64,000 nt of DNA from Gammaproteobacteria bacterium (GTDB lineage: Bacteria; Pseudomonadota; Gammaproteobacteria; Pseudomonadales; Porticoccaceae): the NCBI GenBank assembly GCA_016708925.1, contig JADJET010000008.1, positions 94,555 to 158,554 on the forward strand, given 5' to 3'. Both the position numbers and the translations under genes were made by a program. This document shows, one piece after another, positions 36,198 to 45,089 of the stretch. The first letter of the stretch is position 1; each line of letters begins with the position of its first letter. Under the pieces are notes generated by a model. It made no database searches. It was not told where the DNA came from and saw nothing but the letters and a program-made list of their open reading frames with translations.

Positions 36198-37301
36198 TCA
36201 AAGAATCTCCCGGCCTTCGGCGCAGTTGAGCAGCTCACGGAAGGCCAGCACCGCCGAACGGCGCCCGCTGCTCTCGCGCAGCACCTGCAAAATACCGGCT
36301 TCCCGCAAAGTACGGAGAAAAGGCAGAGCTGACTGCTTCGGGATACCAGAGCGCTGCACAAAGTCGCCGGACTGGAAAATCGGCCGGTCGAACAGGGTGT
36401 CGAGCACCGCCATGGCGTGTTGCGAGCGGGTCAACTCAGCAATGCGGCGCTTCATGTCTTCGTAGAGCGTCATCATGGCGCGCACCCGCTCGGCGTTGTT
36501 CGGCGCCTGCTGGGTGACAGCCTCCAGAAAGAAAGCAATCCAACCACTCCAGTCGCCGTCCCGGCCGATGGCCTGCAAACGCCAGTAATATTCGTCGCGA
36601 TGCCCTTCAAGATAGTCACTCAAGTAAAACATCGGACTCGCCAGCGCCTGCTTCTGACACAGAAACAGCGGAATCAACAGGCGGCCGATACGGCCATTGC
36701 CATCCTTGAATGGGTGGATCAGCTCGAACTGGGCATGCACCACAGCGCATTGCAACAGCACATCTACATCGCGGCTGGCCAGATAGGCTTCCCAGTCCTG
36801 CAAATGATCCAGTAGTTGCAAAGGCGAAGGCGGCACAAAGCTGGCCTGCTCGATGCCGCAACCGGCGCTGCCGATCCAGTTTTGCTCGCGCCTGAACTCG
36901 CCGGGGGTTTTGTTGGCGCCACGGACGTTGTCCATGAGCACGCCGTGCATCTGCCGCAGCAAGCCCAGGCTGACAGGGCGATGGGCGACCTCTTCAGCGG
37001 CCAGTGCCAGCGTTTTGCGGTAATTGACGATCTCCTGAATATCCTTGGTTTTTTCCGGGTCGAAGTCCATGCCGGCTTCAAACTCCAGCACCTCATCCAC
37101 CGTCGCCTGCGTGCCCTCGATTTTTGAAGACAGTACCGCTTCACGTTGGGTCAGGGGCGACAGCATCACCGCCGGATTGACCACGCTTTGCAGCAGGCCA
37201 TCGTATCGCGCCAATGCCGCATTGGCGGGGCCGATTTTCGGTAGCAGCCGCGCCAGATCGAGATTCGCCAGCGGCAGAGCATCCGGTACATAGGGTTTCA
37301 T
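36198..37301 (-). CDS. Fic family protein (AMPylator-type), embedded in the hsd operon
   Basis: 367 residues. The Fic active site HPFKDGNGRIGR occupies residues 196-207, a full match to HxFx(D/E)GNGRxxR, so catalysis should be possible. An N-terminal inhibitory helix motif SSKIEGT (residues 58-64) fits S-x-x-x-E-G, which marks an auto-inhibited class with the alpha-inh helix before the Fic core. The C-terminus has a winged-helix-like segment (DFVQRSGIPKQSALPFLRTLREAGILQVLRE). It starts at the hsdS stop (TGATG overlap) and precedes hsdM. Fic enzymes transfer AMP to Thr/Tyr of targets; whether it modulates the R-M complex is unknown. Confidence 0.9.
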   Translation of the reverse strand: MKPYVPDALPLANLDLARLLPKIGPANAALARYDGLLQSVVNPAVMLSPLTQREAVLSSKIEGTQATVDEVLEFEAGMDFDPEKTKDIQEIVNYRKTLALAAEEVAHRPVSLGLLRQMHGVLMDNVRGANKTPGEFRREQNWIGSAGCGIEQASFVPPSPLQLLDHLQDWEAYLASRDVDVLLQCAVVHAQFELIHPFKDGNGRIGRLLIPLFLCQKQALASPMFYLSDYLEGHRDEYYWRLQAIGRDGDWSGWIAFFLEAVTQQAPNNAERVRAMMTLYEDMKRRIAELTRSQHAMAVLDTLFDRPIFQSGDFVQRSGIPKQSALPFLRTLREAGILQVLRESSGRRSAVLAFRELLNCAEGREIL

Positions 37302-38199
37302 CAGCTTGTCTCCTTCGCCTTGCGCCCGCGCGGCTTTTTCACCGCGTCGCGCACTGCGCGCTCGGCACGGATGCGTGCCAGCAAGACGCTGGCCGGTTCG
37401 TCGTTGGGGTCTTGCGGCACCAGTTGGCCGGAGAAGGCGGCCTTGAGGATGTTTTTGCGTTGGGCGGCGGATTGTTTGAGGCTTTGCGCAATAGCAGACT
37501 CTTGCGCCTGAACTGCGCCAAACTGTACCGACAGTGACTGCATCAAAGCGATGATCTCTTGTTCGCTGGGCACTGGCACCACCACGGCACCTACTTGCTG
37601 GAGATTAAGCCCCGGCTTTCCAGCGCCATAAGCCTCTTTATTGAGTTGTCCACGACCACCAGCGGCAGCCGTCAAAAATAAATGCAAATAATCGCCCAGA
37701 GTCACATTGACCAAACTAATCAATGCGACATGCTGACTGACGTAGGCTTCCTCTAATTCAACATTGACTGGTGCTGTTTTGCCTACATTTGCACCCGTTA
37801 TAGTCAGCAGCAAATCGTTGATCTGTACACGAGTTCGAGCGCCTTCACTGCTTGTCGGTGGGTTAACAAAGGCAATGTCCGAGAGGTCCAGCCAGTCTTT
37901 GTTGATGTTTTGCGAACGAATGAAAGTGGCACCTTGCGCAGCGTAGTAATCGGCCCAGCCCCGCGAACCGCTAGTTATGAACTCCGACAACTGCTCAACA
38001 CTCGCCCACACCCACCCCTCCGGCAATTCCGGCAAATCGCTGGTATCCGGCTGCACCGGTGCGGGGTATTTCTTTTGCCAATCCTTGGGCGGGGTTTTGC
38101 CTTGTTCGGCGAACTTGGCGAGTTGCTTGGCTTCCCAGCGGGCGCGGCGCTCGCGCAGGATGCGTTGCAGCAGTTGCGCGCCGGTTTCGCAGGCCGAAG

Positions 38200-38242
38200 C
38201 CCCCTCTCCCCCGGCCCCTCTCCCGCCAGGGGAGAGGGGGGA
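38200..38242. repeat. GC-rich palindromic repeat in hsdS, copy 1
   Basis: CCCCTCTCCCCCGGCCCCTC followed by TCCCGCCAGGGGAGAGGGGG. It reads in the hsdS/DUF559 frame as PLSPGGRGAGGEG. It separates the DUF559 segment from the C-terminal half of HsdS. Confidence 0.85.
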
Positions 38243-38383
38243 AAGAGCGGCTTCTTCAGCATCACGGGGGAACGCCAGCGCGTGCGTTTTGTCGCCAGGC
38301 AACGCAGAAAGAGTAGTCTTTTCTTCACGCCAAAACGGGGCAGACTGAACCACTGCCGGGCGAGCGATGTCCGCGGCTTCTAG

Positions 38384-38432
38384 CCCCTCTCCCCTCGTGG
38401 GAGAGGGGTTGGGGAGAGGGGGTTCTTGCTGC
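38384..38432. repeat. GC-rich palindromic repeat in hsdS, copy 2
   Basis: CCCCTCTCCCCTCGTGGGAG and AGGGGTTGGGGAGAGGGGG, a palindrome with an asymmetric extension. It reads as PPLPNPSPTRGEG in the protein frame, just after the DUF559 nuclease core. Confidence 0.85.
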
Positions 38433-38781
38433 AATGCCTGCCAGATGGCTTCCAGTACTGCCTCGCGCTGTGCCGACCATTCGTTATTCCAGAAGCGAAG
38501 CATCCGGAATCCTTGCTGTTTCAACCACGCATCCCGCCGGAAATCGTATTCCGCGGCCTCCGCGTGCTGACCACCGTCAAGCTCCACGATCAATCTTTGC
38601 GCAAAGCAGACGAAGTCAACGATGAAACGTCCCAGCGGTTGCTGACGCCGAAATTTGTAACCGGCGAATCGTTTGGCGCGCAGCTGTTGCCACAGGGCGT
38701 GCTCTTCAGGCGTTTGTTGTTGACGCAATTCCCGTGCGCGGGCCTGGAGCCAGGCTTCATCTTCCGTGGCTGGCTGGCTTG

Positions 38782-38823
38782 CCCCCTCTCCCCCAACCCC
38801 TCTCCCGCAAGGGGAGAGGGGGG
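38782..38823. repeat. GC-rich palindromic repeat in hsdS, copy 3
   Basis: CCCCCTCTCCCCCAACCCCT followed by CTCCCGCAAGGGGAGAGGGG, reading as PLSPCGRGVGGEG. It lies between the first HsdS half and the DUF559 domain, so the domain is bracketed by repeats of one family. Confidence 0.85.
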
Positions 38824-39547
38824 CAAGAAACGGGTCTTCGGGCGTTTGCGCGCGAGGCGCCGAGAGTGCAAAGGCCGCTCTCCCTTGCTGGAGGAGGGCT
38901 TGGGTAGCGGTTTCTGCGCCGCAAGCCGCTGGCGTGAGATGAGCTGGGGACGATCCACTGCGCAGTAAGCGCACCTTCGACGGCGGCTTTGAGCAGCGAT
39001 TGGCGGTATTGCCCCAGCTTTTTCTGCGCGGCCTTGAGTTCGGCCACGCCGGCATCGAGGTCGGAGAGCAGTTCTTCGAGTTTTTCGACGATGCGGGTTT
39101 GTTCGGCGGCAGGGGCAATCACAAGTGGTATCTGCTTCATCGCCGCGCTGGTTAGCTTCAACCGCGTGGAGCCCGTAACAAACGGGTGATAGTCAACCGT
39201 ATTGAGTTGATGGCACAGGAACCTGTTATCAATCAAACCTGCAGCACCAGCAAGAACATGGGCATGGTTGTTGACCCAGAAGCGGCCATTTGCAAGGTAG
39301 GCTTTTTCTTTAACCGGATCGAGGAATGGGGCTGCATCTTCACCAAGCAATACTCTTTGGCCTTCCGACCTGTAAGAGTCTATTAAACCGACTTGTCCGG
39401 TCGCGCCGTAGTACGGATAAAGCTCGCTTGCACTCTTTCCACTAATACGATTTTCACGATCAGAAGAATTGATCGGCTCCCGTTCAAAGTCACGCACATC
39501 AGCGATGGCCTCCAAGGTTGCCCGAGTCCATCCATTCGGAAACTCAC

Positions 39548-42329
39548 TCACGCCACCAACTCCTGATTCATCTCATCCATCAGCCAATCAAGCTGCTGGC
39601 CAAACAGGCCCCAAGCCTTCTGCAAGCCACCCTTGCCCGCCAGTTCGGCGTAATCGAAGTCGTCGCGGCAGATTGAGCAACTGCTGGCGATATGCTCTTT
39701 CATCAGTCGCAGCCAGTCGGTCTGTTCGGGGGTGAAGGCGGTGGCGCGCTGGGCGTTGTGGCGGAAGATCCATTCCTGAAAGCGCTTGTCCACTTGCTCG
39801 CTGAAGGGTTTGAGTTCGGCATCCAGTCCCAGCGCAAAGCGCACCAGTGACACCAGATCGGTGAGCTGGCGGCGGCTGTCCGTTCCCTTCACCTGGCGCG
39901 ATTTGACGCGCGCATAGGCGCTCCACAGGCGCTCGGTGGTGAGCAGCAGCGGCGGTTTGCTCAGGTGTTGGTGCAGTTCCTCGATCATGGCGAAGGTCAG
40001 TTGCCGGCGCTGGTAGGGCTGCTGGTAGAAAAAGCCCAGCGCGGCGATTTCGTCCTTGTGCTGGGCGATGTAGTCGGCAAAGGTCTGGATGGTGTTTTGC
40101 GCTGCCTGTTCGGCCTCTTCGCTGTAGCCGGTGAAGGTGACTTGATCGAGGTTGAGGTGGTCGATGAGCTGCTCGCGCTCGCGGCGGGCGCTTTCGATTT
40201 CGTCGCGCAATTCCGGTTTGTCGAAAGGCGCGCAGGCGGCGGCGACGCGCTCGGCGCGCGCGGCTTCGATTTCTTCCGGCAGCAAAGTTTCTTCTGTGCG
40301 GGTAATGCCCTGGGCTTTGGCGGTGGCTAACGCGGCGACGACGATGGCGTCGGGGTTGAGCGCGGTAATCAGGCTTTTGCCCAGCTCCGCCACCGGGATG
40401 CCGTTGGCGGCCTTTTCGATGCGCGCCTGGGCCTTGTCGTCGAGCTGCTTGGCCAGGCGCACCAGGCGGTTGGCGAGCGACAGCACGGTGTCGTCGTCGC
40501 GGTGTCCCAAGGCCACGCCTTGCAGCAGGTCTTTGAGCGCCACGCCGGGTTTTTTCTCCAGCGGGCGGCTTTCGGTTTTCAGCGATTTTTCCACGCCCAC
40601 GGCGTCGATCAGCACGAAGCGGCTCTTGGCGCCTTCGGCGGAGTTGCTGACGCGCTTCAAGCTGTCGCCATCGAGCGAGCGCACGCCCCGGCCCTTCATC
40701 TGCTCGTAGTAGCCGCTTGCTGCGCACGTCGCGCATGAACAGCAGCACTTCCAGCGGCTTCACGTCGGTGCCGGTGGCGATCATGTCCACGGTGACGGCG
40801 ATGCGCGGGTGGTAGTCGTTGCGAAAGCTGGCCAGCACGCTGTCGGGGTCTTCCTCGGCCTTGTAGGTGACTTTCTTGCAGAAGGCGTTGCCCTGGCCGT
40901 AGAGCTCGCGGACGATCTGGATGATGTCGTCGGCGTGGCTGTCGGTCTTGGCAAAGATGAGCGTCTTGGGGGTTTCCTTGCGGGCCGGGAAAATTTGCGT
41001 TTCCACGGCGGTTTTCATCGCCTGGATCACCTGTCTGATCTGACTGACATTGACCACGGAGCGGTCGAGTTGCTTGCCGGTGTAGGCGGTGTCTTCTTCG
41101 GTTTCGCTCCAGCGCTTCTTGCGGGTTTGCCGGTCGCGGTGATCCACCCATTCCTTGGCCTTGAGCTCGGCGCCTTTCTGGGTGATTTCGGTCTCGATCT
41201 CGTACACGTCGTAGCCGACGTTGACGCCATCGGCCACGGATTGCTCGTAGGTGTATTCGGCGACGATGTTCTCGTTGAAAAAGCCGAAGGTGCGCTTGTC
41301 GGGCGTGGCGGTGAGGCCGATCAGGAAGGCGTCGAAGTAGTCGAGCACCTGCTTCCACAGGTTGTAGATGCTGCGGTGGCATTCGTCGATGATGATGAAG
41401 TCGAAGGTCTCCATCGGCACCGCCGGGTTGTAGCGCACCAGCTTGGCCTGACTGGCGGTTTGCTGCACTTCGTTGAGCGACAGGTCTTCGGCCGATTCGT
41501 CGATGGGCTCGCCCGACAGGATCGAATACATGCGCTGGATGGTGCTGATGCAGACCTGCGCATGCGGGTCGATGCTGGGGGAAGCCAGCCGCTGCACGTT
41601 GTAGAGCTCGGTGAATTTGCGCGCGTCGTCCGGCGGCGTGTAGGCCATGAACTCCTGATGCGCCTGTTTGCCGAGGTTGCGGGTATCGACCAGAAACAGA
41701 ATGCGCTTGGCGCCGCCGAACTTGAGCAGGCGATAGACCGAGGTGATGGCGGTAAAGGTTTTGCCGGCGCCAGTGGCCATGTGCACCAGGGCGCGCGGCT
41801 TGTTCAGGGCCAGCGACTGTTCCAGCCCGGTGACGGCGCTGATCTGGCAGTCGCGCAGGTTTGGCGTGGGCAGGGCGGGCATCTGTTCCGCCAACCGTCG
41901 GCGCAGGGTTTCCGGTTGGGACAGCCAGGCGGCCAGGGTCTCGGGCTTGAAGAAGTGAAAAATCTCGCGTGAGCGCGGCGCTGGGTCGGCGTTGTCGGTG
42001 AAGCGAGTGATCTCGCCGGTGGCCTCGAACAGAAAGCGCAGCGGCGTGTTGTCCTTGCGCCATTTCAGGCTGGCGGTGGCGTAGCGCTCGGTCTGATTTT
42101 CAGTGACGGTGAGGTTTTCGCCTGCGCTGTCCTTCTTGGCCTCGATCACGCCCACGGCATTGCGGCCCACGAACAGCACGTAATCCGCCGGGCCGGTGTC
42201 GGTGGGGTATTCGCGCACCGCCACGCCAACGCCTGCCGACAGGTTGAGCTGCTTCAGGTCCTGAACGACCCAGCCGGCCTGTTCGAGCTTCTGGTCGATT
42301 TGCAGACGTGCCTTGGCTTCTGGCGTCAT
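39548..42329 (-). pseudogene. hsdR: Type I restriction endonuclease subunit HsdR (frameshifted)
   Basis: The N-terminal frame begins MTPEAKARLQIDQKLEQAGW at 42329. A PD-(D/E)XK nuclease region (PADYVLFVGRNAVGVIEAKKD) is followed by helicase motif I in HMATGAGKTFTAI, DECH box in FIIIDECHRSIYN, motif III GLTATP, and motifs V/VI at VTVDMIATGTDVKPLEVLLFMRDVRSK. At about 40712-40717 one extra base shifts the frame, and the protein continues as YYEQMKGRGVRSLDGDSLKRV in the frame ending at 39548. The repaired product is about 927 residues, normal for this HsdR subgroup. As written, the motor is cut just after motif VI and the C-terminal HsdM/HsdS-binding domain is lost. It overlaps the hsdS start by 4 bp. 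Confidence 0.88.
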
Positions 42330-42568
42330 GCCGTGTCCTTCTGGTTCAGCCGCTCAGGGTGCGCCCGGTATTGGTAAGTTGTTGTGCATGCATCCGGCAC
42401 CCTGTGGAGGCCGCTTCAGTCGGGTCACCGCATTATGCCGTTTGTCGAAGGAGCGGAACATGAGCGCGAGCGCTTCCGGATGGGTGTTTCACCGGTGCTC
42501 GCGCCCTTCGCGTTCCCGACGCAAGACGAGGTCTATTCTCGCGGGGAGCGCCCGCATGCCGGCTAACA

Positions 42569-42586
42569 GCTTGTTGAAAAACTGCT
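42569..42586. repeat. Dispersed repeat motif AGCTTGTTGAAAAACTGC
   Basis: The same motif as at 11711 and, degenerate, 61568. Here it touches the left end of the 414-bp duplication. The rest of 42330-42568, between hsdR and this point, holds no recognisable gene. Confidence 0.6.
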
Positions 42587-42995
42587 AAACGATACGCGAG
42601 TCGGTCTTGCCCCAGTAGCGGTCCTTGAGCAGGCGCTTGTAGAGTTTGCCGGTGGGCAGGCGCGGCAGTTCGTCGAGAAAATCCACGCTTCTGGGGCATT
42701 TGTAGTGGGCGACATGCTGGCGCGCGTAGGCGATGATCTCGTCCGCCAGCGCCGGGCTCGGGGTATTGCCCGCGGCGAGCTGCACCACGGCCTTCACGGC
42801 TTCGCCCATCTCGGCATCGGGTACGCCCACCACCGCGACATCGGCGATCTTGGGATGCAGGACCAGCGCATCCTCGATTTCCTGCGGGTAGATGTTCACG
42901 CCGCCGGAAATGATCATGAAGGTGGCGCGATCGGTGAGGTACAGATAGCCCTCGGCGTCGACATGGCCGACATCGCCCAGCGCGCTCCAGTTGGC
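42582..42995. repeat. 414-bp direct duplication, copy A
   Basis: Nearly identical to 44676-45089: both begin CTGCTAAACGATACGCGAG and end GCTCCAGTTGGC, with only scattered substitutions and no length change. It carries the last 137 codons of the acyl-CoA ligase gene. The two copies flank 1.68 kb of R-M remnants. Confidence 0.9.
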
Positions 42996-43112
42996 CTCCT
43001 CGGCAAAGTTGCGCGACACCACGAAGGCGTAGGACTGGTTCAGCGCCCGCTGGGTGATGACGGACTTCACCGGGCAGGCCGGGCCGCGAATGCCGTCATG
43101 GCTTGTCACCAT
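42585..43112 (-). pseudogene. Chimera: start of a type III Res-like gene fused to a duplicated acyl-CoA ligase C-terminus
   Basis: 175 codons. ATG at 43112 starts MVTSHDGIRGPACPVKSVIT, then QRALNQSYAFVVSRNFAEE, which resembles the N-terminal part of Res-type helicase subunits. At 42995 it joins in frame the AMP-binding C-terminal domain ANWSALGDVGHVDAEGYLYLTDRATFMIISGGVNIYPQEIEDA...PTGKLYKRLLKDRYW. The ligase part contains the catalytic-lysine region (LPTGKLYKR) but lacks the nucleotide-binding core, so ligase activity is not expected. The start overlaps the preceding small gene. The Res assignment rests on a short stretch and is tentative. Confidence 0.65.
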
Positions 43113-43314
43113 AAGGTCCTCGCTGCTCCTGCAGTTGTGCGACGGCAGGCTCTGGCTGCGGGTGGATGTATTCGATGACGCCATTGCGGCTGACGACAAT
43201 GGCCGTGCCGGTTTGCGCGGCAAGCTCCCGCGCCCGCCGTGCGGCACGCTGCATCGCTTGCGGCGACAGGCGCAGATCGGCATCGCGTGCTGTTTCGATG
43301 GGTTGCTTGTTCAT
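43096..43314 (-). CDS. Small protein coupled to zeta-like kinase, possible antitoxin
   Basis: 72 residues, MNKQPIETARDADLRLSPQA followed by MQRAARRARELAAQTGTAIVVSRNGVIEYIHP. It is helical and basic at the N-terminus with a short beta segment (AIVVSRNGVIEYI). Its ATG overlaps the zeta-like gene's stop by 4 bp, so the two are translationally coupled. Proteins of this type regularly accompany zeta-like kinases in mod/res loci. A toxin-antitoxin relation is inference; I do not recognise a named antitoxin family. Confidence 0.6.
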   Translation of the reverse strand: MNKQPIETARDADLRLSPQAMQRAARRARELAAQTGTAIVVSRNGVIEYIHPQPEPAVAQLQEQRGPYGDKP

Positions 43315-43835
43315 GGTTTTTCGCTCCAGTTCAGGAGCACTGGCTGAGGACCGGAATTGTCGTACAAGGCCCAGGCATCCACTGCGGGTGCGTATGCTTC
43401 GGTAAAGTTGCGACGCCCGGCGGCGAAGCGGCGCCGGACGATGGCTTCGGGAATATCGTGGCCGCCCTGGCGAACTCGTTGTGCCACACGTGCGATGGCC
43501 TCATCCACGCTGTCGAGTTGCAGGAAGATCAACTTCACCCGGTAACCTGCGGCCTGCCAGGCGTCGATGTGGCGCAGGTAGGCGCGGCCGGACAGCGTCG
43601 TTTCGAAGGCGAAATTCTGGCGCGCAGCAAAGTGCCGATCGAGCTCTTTCAGCATCAGCCGGGCGGCGGCCACCGCCGCCGTCTGCGGCGCAAAGGGCGC
43701 CAGTCCGGCCGCGATCAGGTCGGCGTTGACGAACGCCGGGCAACTGGCCTCGTTGGGCAGAAACTCGCGCGCAAACGTGGTTTTCCCGGCGCCGTTCGGT
43801 CCGGCGATGATGATGACCTTGTGCTCGACGGCCAT
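43311..43835 (-). CDS. Zeta toxin-like AAA/P-loop kinase
   Basis: 174 residues from ATG 43835. Walker A is HKVIIIAGPNGAGKTTFAREFLP (residues about 5-25). NADLIAAGLAPFAPQTAAVAAARLMLKELDRHFAARQNFAFETTLSGRAYLRHIDAWQAAGY follows in blocks; the N-A-D and F-E-T-T-L-S-G motifs are typical of the zeta toxin/AAA_33 superfamily that phosphorylates UDP-GlcNAc in classical zeta toxins. RRFAAGRRNF is the arginine-rich lid. It lies 1 bp after the mod remnant stop and overlaps the small protein gene. Confidence 0.8.
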   Translation of the reverse strand: MAVEHKVIIIAGPNGAGKTTFAREFLPNEASCPAFVNADLIAAGLAPFAPQTAAVAAARLMLKELDRHFAARQNFAFETTLSGRAYLRHIDAWQAAGYRVKLIFLQLDSVDEAIARVAQRVRQGGHDIPEAIVRRRFAAGRRNFTEAYAPAVDAWALYDNSGPQPVLLNWSEKP

Positions 43836-43836
43836 G

Positions 43837-44439
43837 TCACACCGCCAGTGCGTAGGGCGTTTGCTTGAAGGTAACGCCCGTGCGCGCGGTGCGGGCGCCC
43901 ATGCGGTTGGCGGCGGCGTAAATCGCCTTCGGGCCGGCAAACGGCGGCAGCAGGTCGAACACCGGCCTGGTCAGCACATTGCCGCCGACCATGGACTTGT
44001 CCTTCAGGATGCCGTTGTAGAGCAGGTAGATGGCTCGGCCTTCGTGGCTGCCGAGCAGGGGCGATCGCACCCTCTCCCCCGACCCCTCCCCCGCGAGGGG
44101 GGAGGGGAGATTGGCTCCTTCTCCCATCGAGGGGGAGGGCAGATTGGCTCTCGCTCCCATTGAGGGGGAGGGCAGATTGACTTCCTCTCCCAGTATGGGA
44201 GAGGGCTGGGGAGAGGGTGGAAAACCTGCGCCAGTCTCGGCGAACCACACAAACTCGGCCAGTTGCGCAAAGCTCAGGTCGCGGCGGATTTGGCCGTCAG
44301 CGTCGACCAACGGCTCGGCGGACAGGCGGCAGAACTGGAAGCCGCCGCCCAGACCCGCCGCCTCAGCTTTCAGGCGAAACGGCACTTCCTGATGGTGCCT
44401 GACGACGGCGTCCTTGCCGATCCAGTTCAAGGTGGGCAT
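43837..44439 (-). pseudogene. Remnant of adenine-specific DNA methyltransferase (Mod), large internal deletion
   Basis: The first 22 codons, MPTLNWIGKDAVVRHHQEVPFRL, match the N-terminus of site-specific methyltransferases of type III-like loci. The sequence then jumps to a C-terminal region (GGGFQFCRLSAEPLVDADGQIRRDLSFAQLAEFVWFAETG ... GRAIYLLYNGILKDKSMVGGNVLT ... FKQTPYALAV). The SAM-binding FxGxG and catalytic D/N-P-P-Y motifs are missing, so it cannot methylate. Between FAETGAGF and SPLLGSHEGRAIYLL an array of palindromic repeats is inserted, still in frame. 200 codons instead of the usual 600 or more. The locus with zeta-like and small genes is a shrunken R-M module. Confidence 0.75.
44065..44220. 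repeat. Array of GC-rich palindromic repeats inside the mod remnant
   Basis: CCCTCTCCCCCGACCCCTCC, CCGCGAGGGGGGAGGGGAG, then three degenerate 33-bp units of the type GATTGGCTCCTTCTCCCATCGAGGGGGAGG, and AGTATGGGAGAGGGCTGGGG. The same family as in hsdS. It encodes Ser-Pro-rich repeats (NLPSPSMGEGA) in the minus frame. Confidence 0.85.
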
Positions 44440-44675
44440 GGGGTGTGTGGCGATTCCCTGTGGTGGCGGGTGGTGGCGGGTAATGTCGGCTGTCGGGTCG
44501 CCTGGGTCCGCGCCGGCGACGGGCGCAATTCTGTGGGTTGGTGCCGGGTTTGGCCATACCCCGGGCGGGCGGCGGTGTGCTCGCCGGTCCGACCCGGCGC
44601 CGCGCATTCTTGAGCGAAAGCGGCAATCGATCGTCTCGCGGGGTGATGCTGCGCCGTAACGGGAACTGGAGCGCG

Positions 44676-45089
44676 CTGCTAAACGATACGCGAGCCGGTC
44701 TTGCCCCAGTAGCGGTCCTTGAGCAGGCGCTTGTAGAGTTTGCCGGTGGGCAGGCGCGGCAGTTCGTCGAGAAAATCCACGCTTTTGGGGCATTTGTAGT
44801 GAGCGACGTGCAGGCGCGCGTAGGCGATGATCTCGTCCGCCAGCGCCGGGCTCGGGGTATTGCCGGTGGCGAGCTGCACCACGGCCTTCACGGCTTCGCC
44901 CATCTCGGCGTCGGGTACGCCCACCACCGCGACATCGGCGATCTTGGGATGCAGGACCAGCGCATCCTCGATTTCCTGCGGGTAGATGTTCACGCCGCCG
45001 GAAATGATCATGAAGGTGGCGCGATCGGTGAGGTACAGATAGCCCTCGGCGTCGACATGGCCGACATCGCCCAGTGCGCTCCAGTTGGC
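44676..45089. repeat. 414-bp direct duplication, copy B (parental)
   Basis: The 3' end of the intact acyl-CoA ligase gene; nearly identical to 42582-42995. This copy continues into the full ligase gene, so it is the source and copy A the derivative. The gap 44440-44675 shows no gene. Confidence 0.9.

Larger units (their letters stand above)
37301..39551 (-). pseudogene. hsdS: Type I restriction specificity subunit HsdS with nested DUF559 endonuclease domain (frameshifted)
   Basis: The N-terminal target-recognition half runs from MSEFPNGWTRATLEAIADV (39551) through the conserved helix LEELLSDLDAGVAELKAAQKKLGQYRQSLLKAAVEGALTAQW (in blocks, ending about 38955). The C-terminal half resumes at ETGAQLLQRILRERRARWEAKQ (about 38190) and ends at 37301. 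Between them lies a DUF559 domain (LWQQLRAKRFAGYKFRRQQP, FIVDFVCFAQRLIVELDGGQH; Vsr-like PD-(D/E)XK nuclease fold) with GC-rich palindromic repeats on both sides. The right junction is in frame. The left frame is restored by removing one base from the CCCC run (plus 38946-38949), giving about 749 residues instead of the usual 400-500. Decay, phase variation or an assembly error are all possible. Confidence 0.8.

Noticed and set aside
38590..38958. Third open frame in the hsdS insertion
   Set aside because: No family resemblance; it only mirrors the repeat and DUF559 coding sequence in another frame.
34524..45089. Prophage or integrative element
   Set aside because: No integrase, phage structural gene, or att-like direct repeats at a tRNA were seen; the region is better explained as stacked R-M modules.
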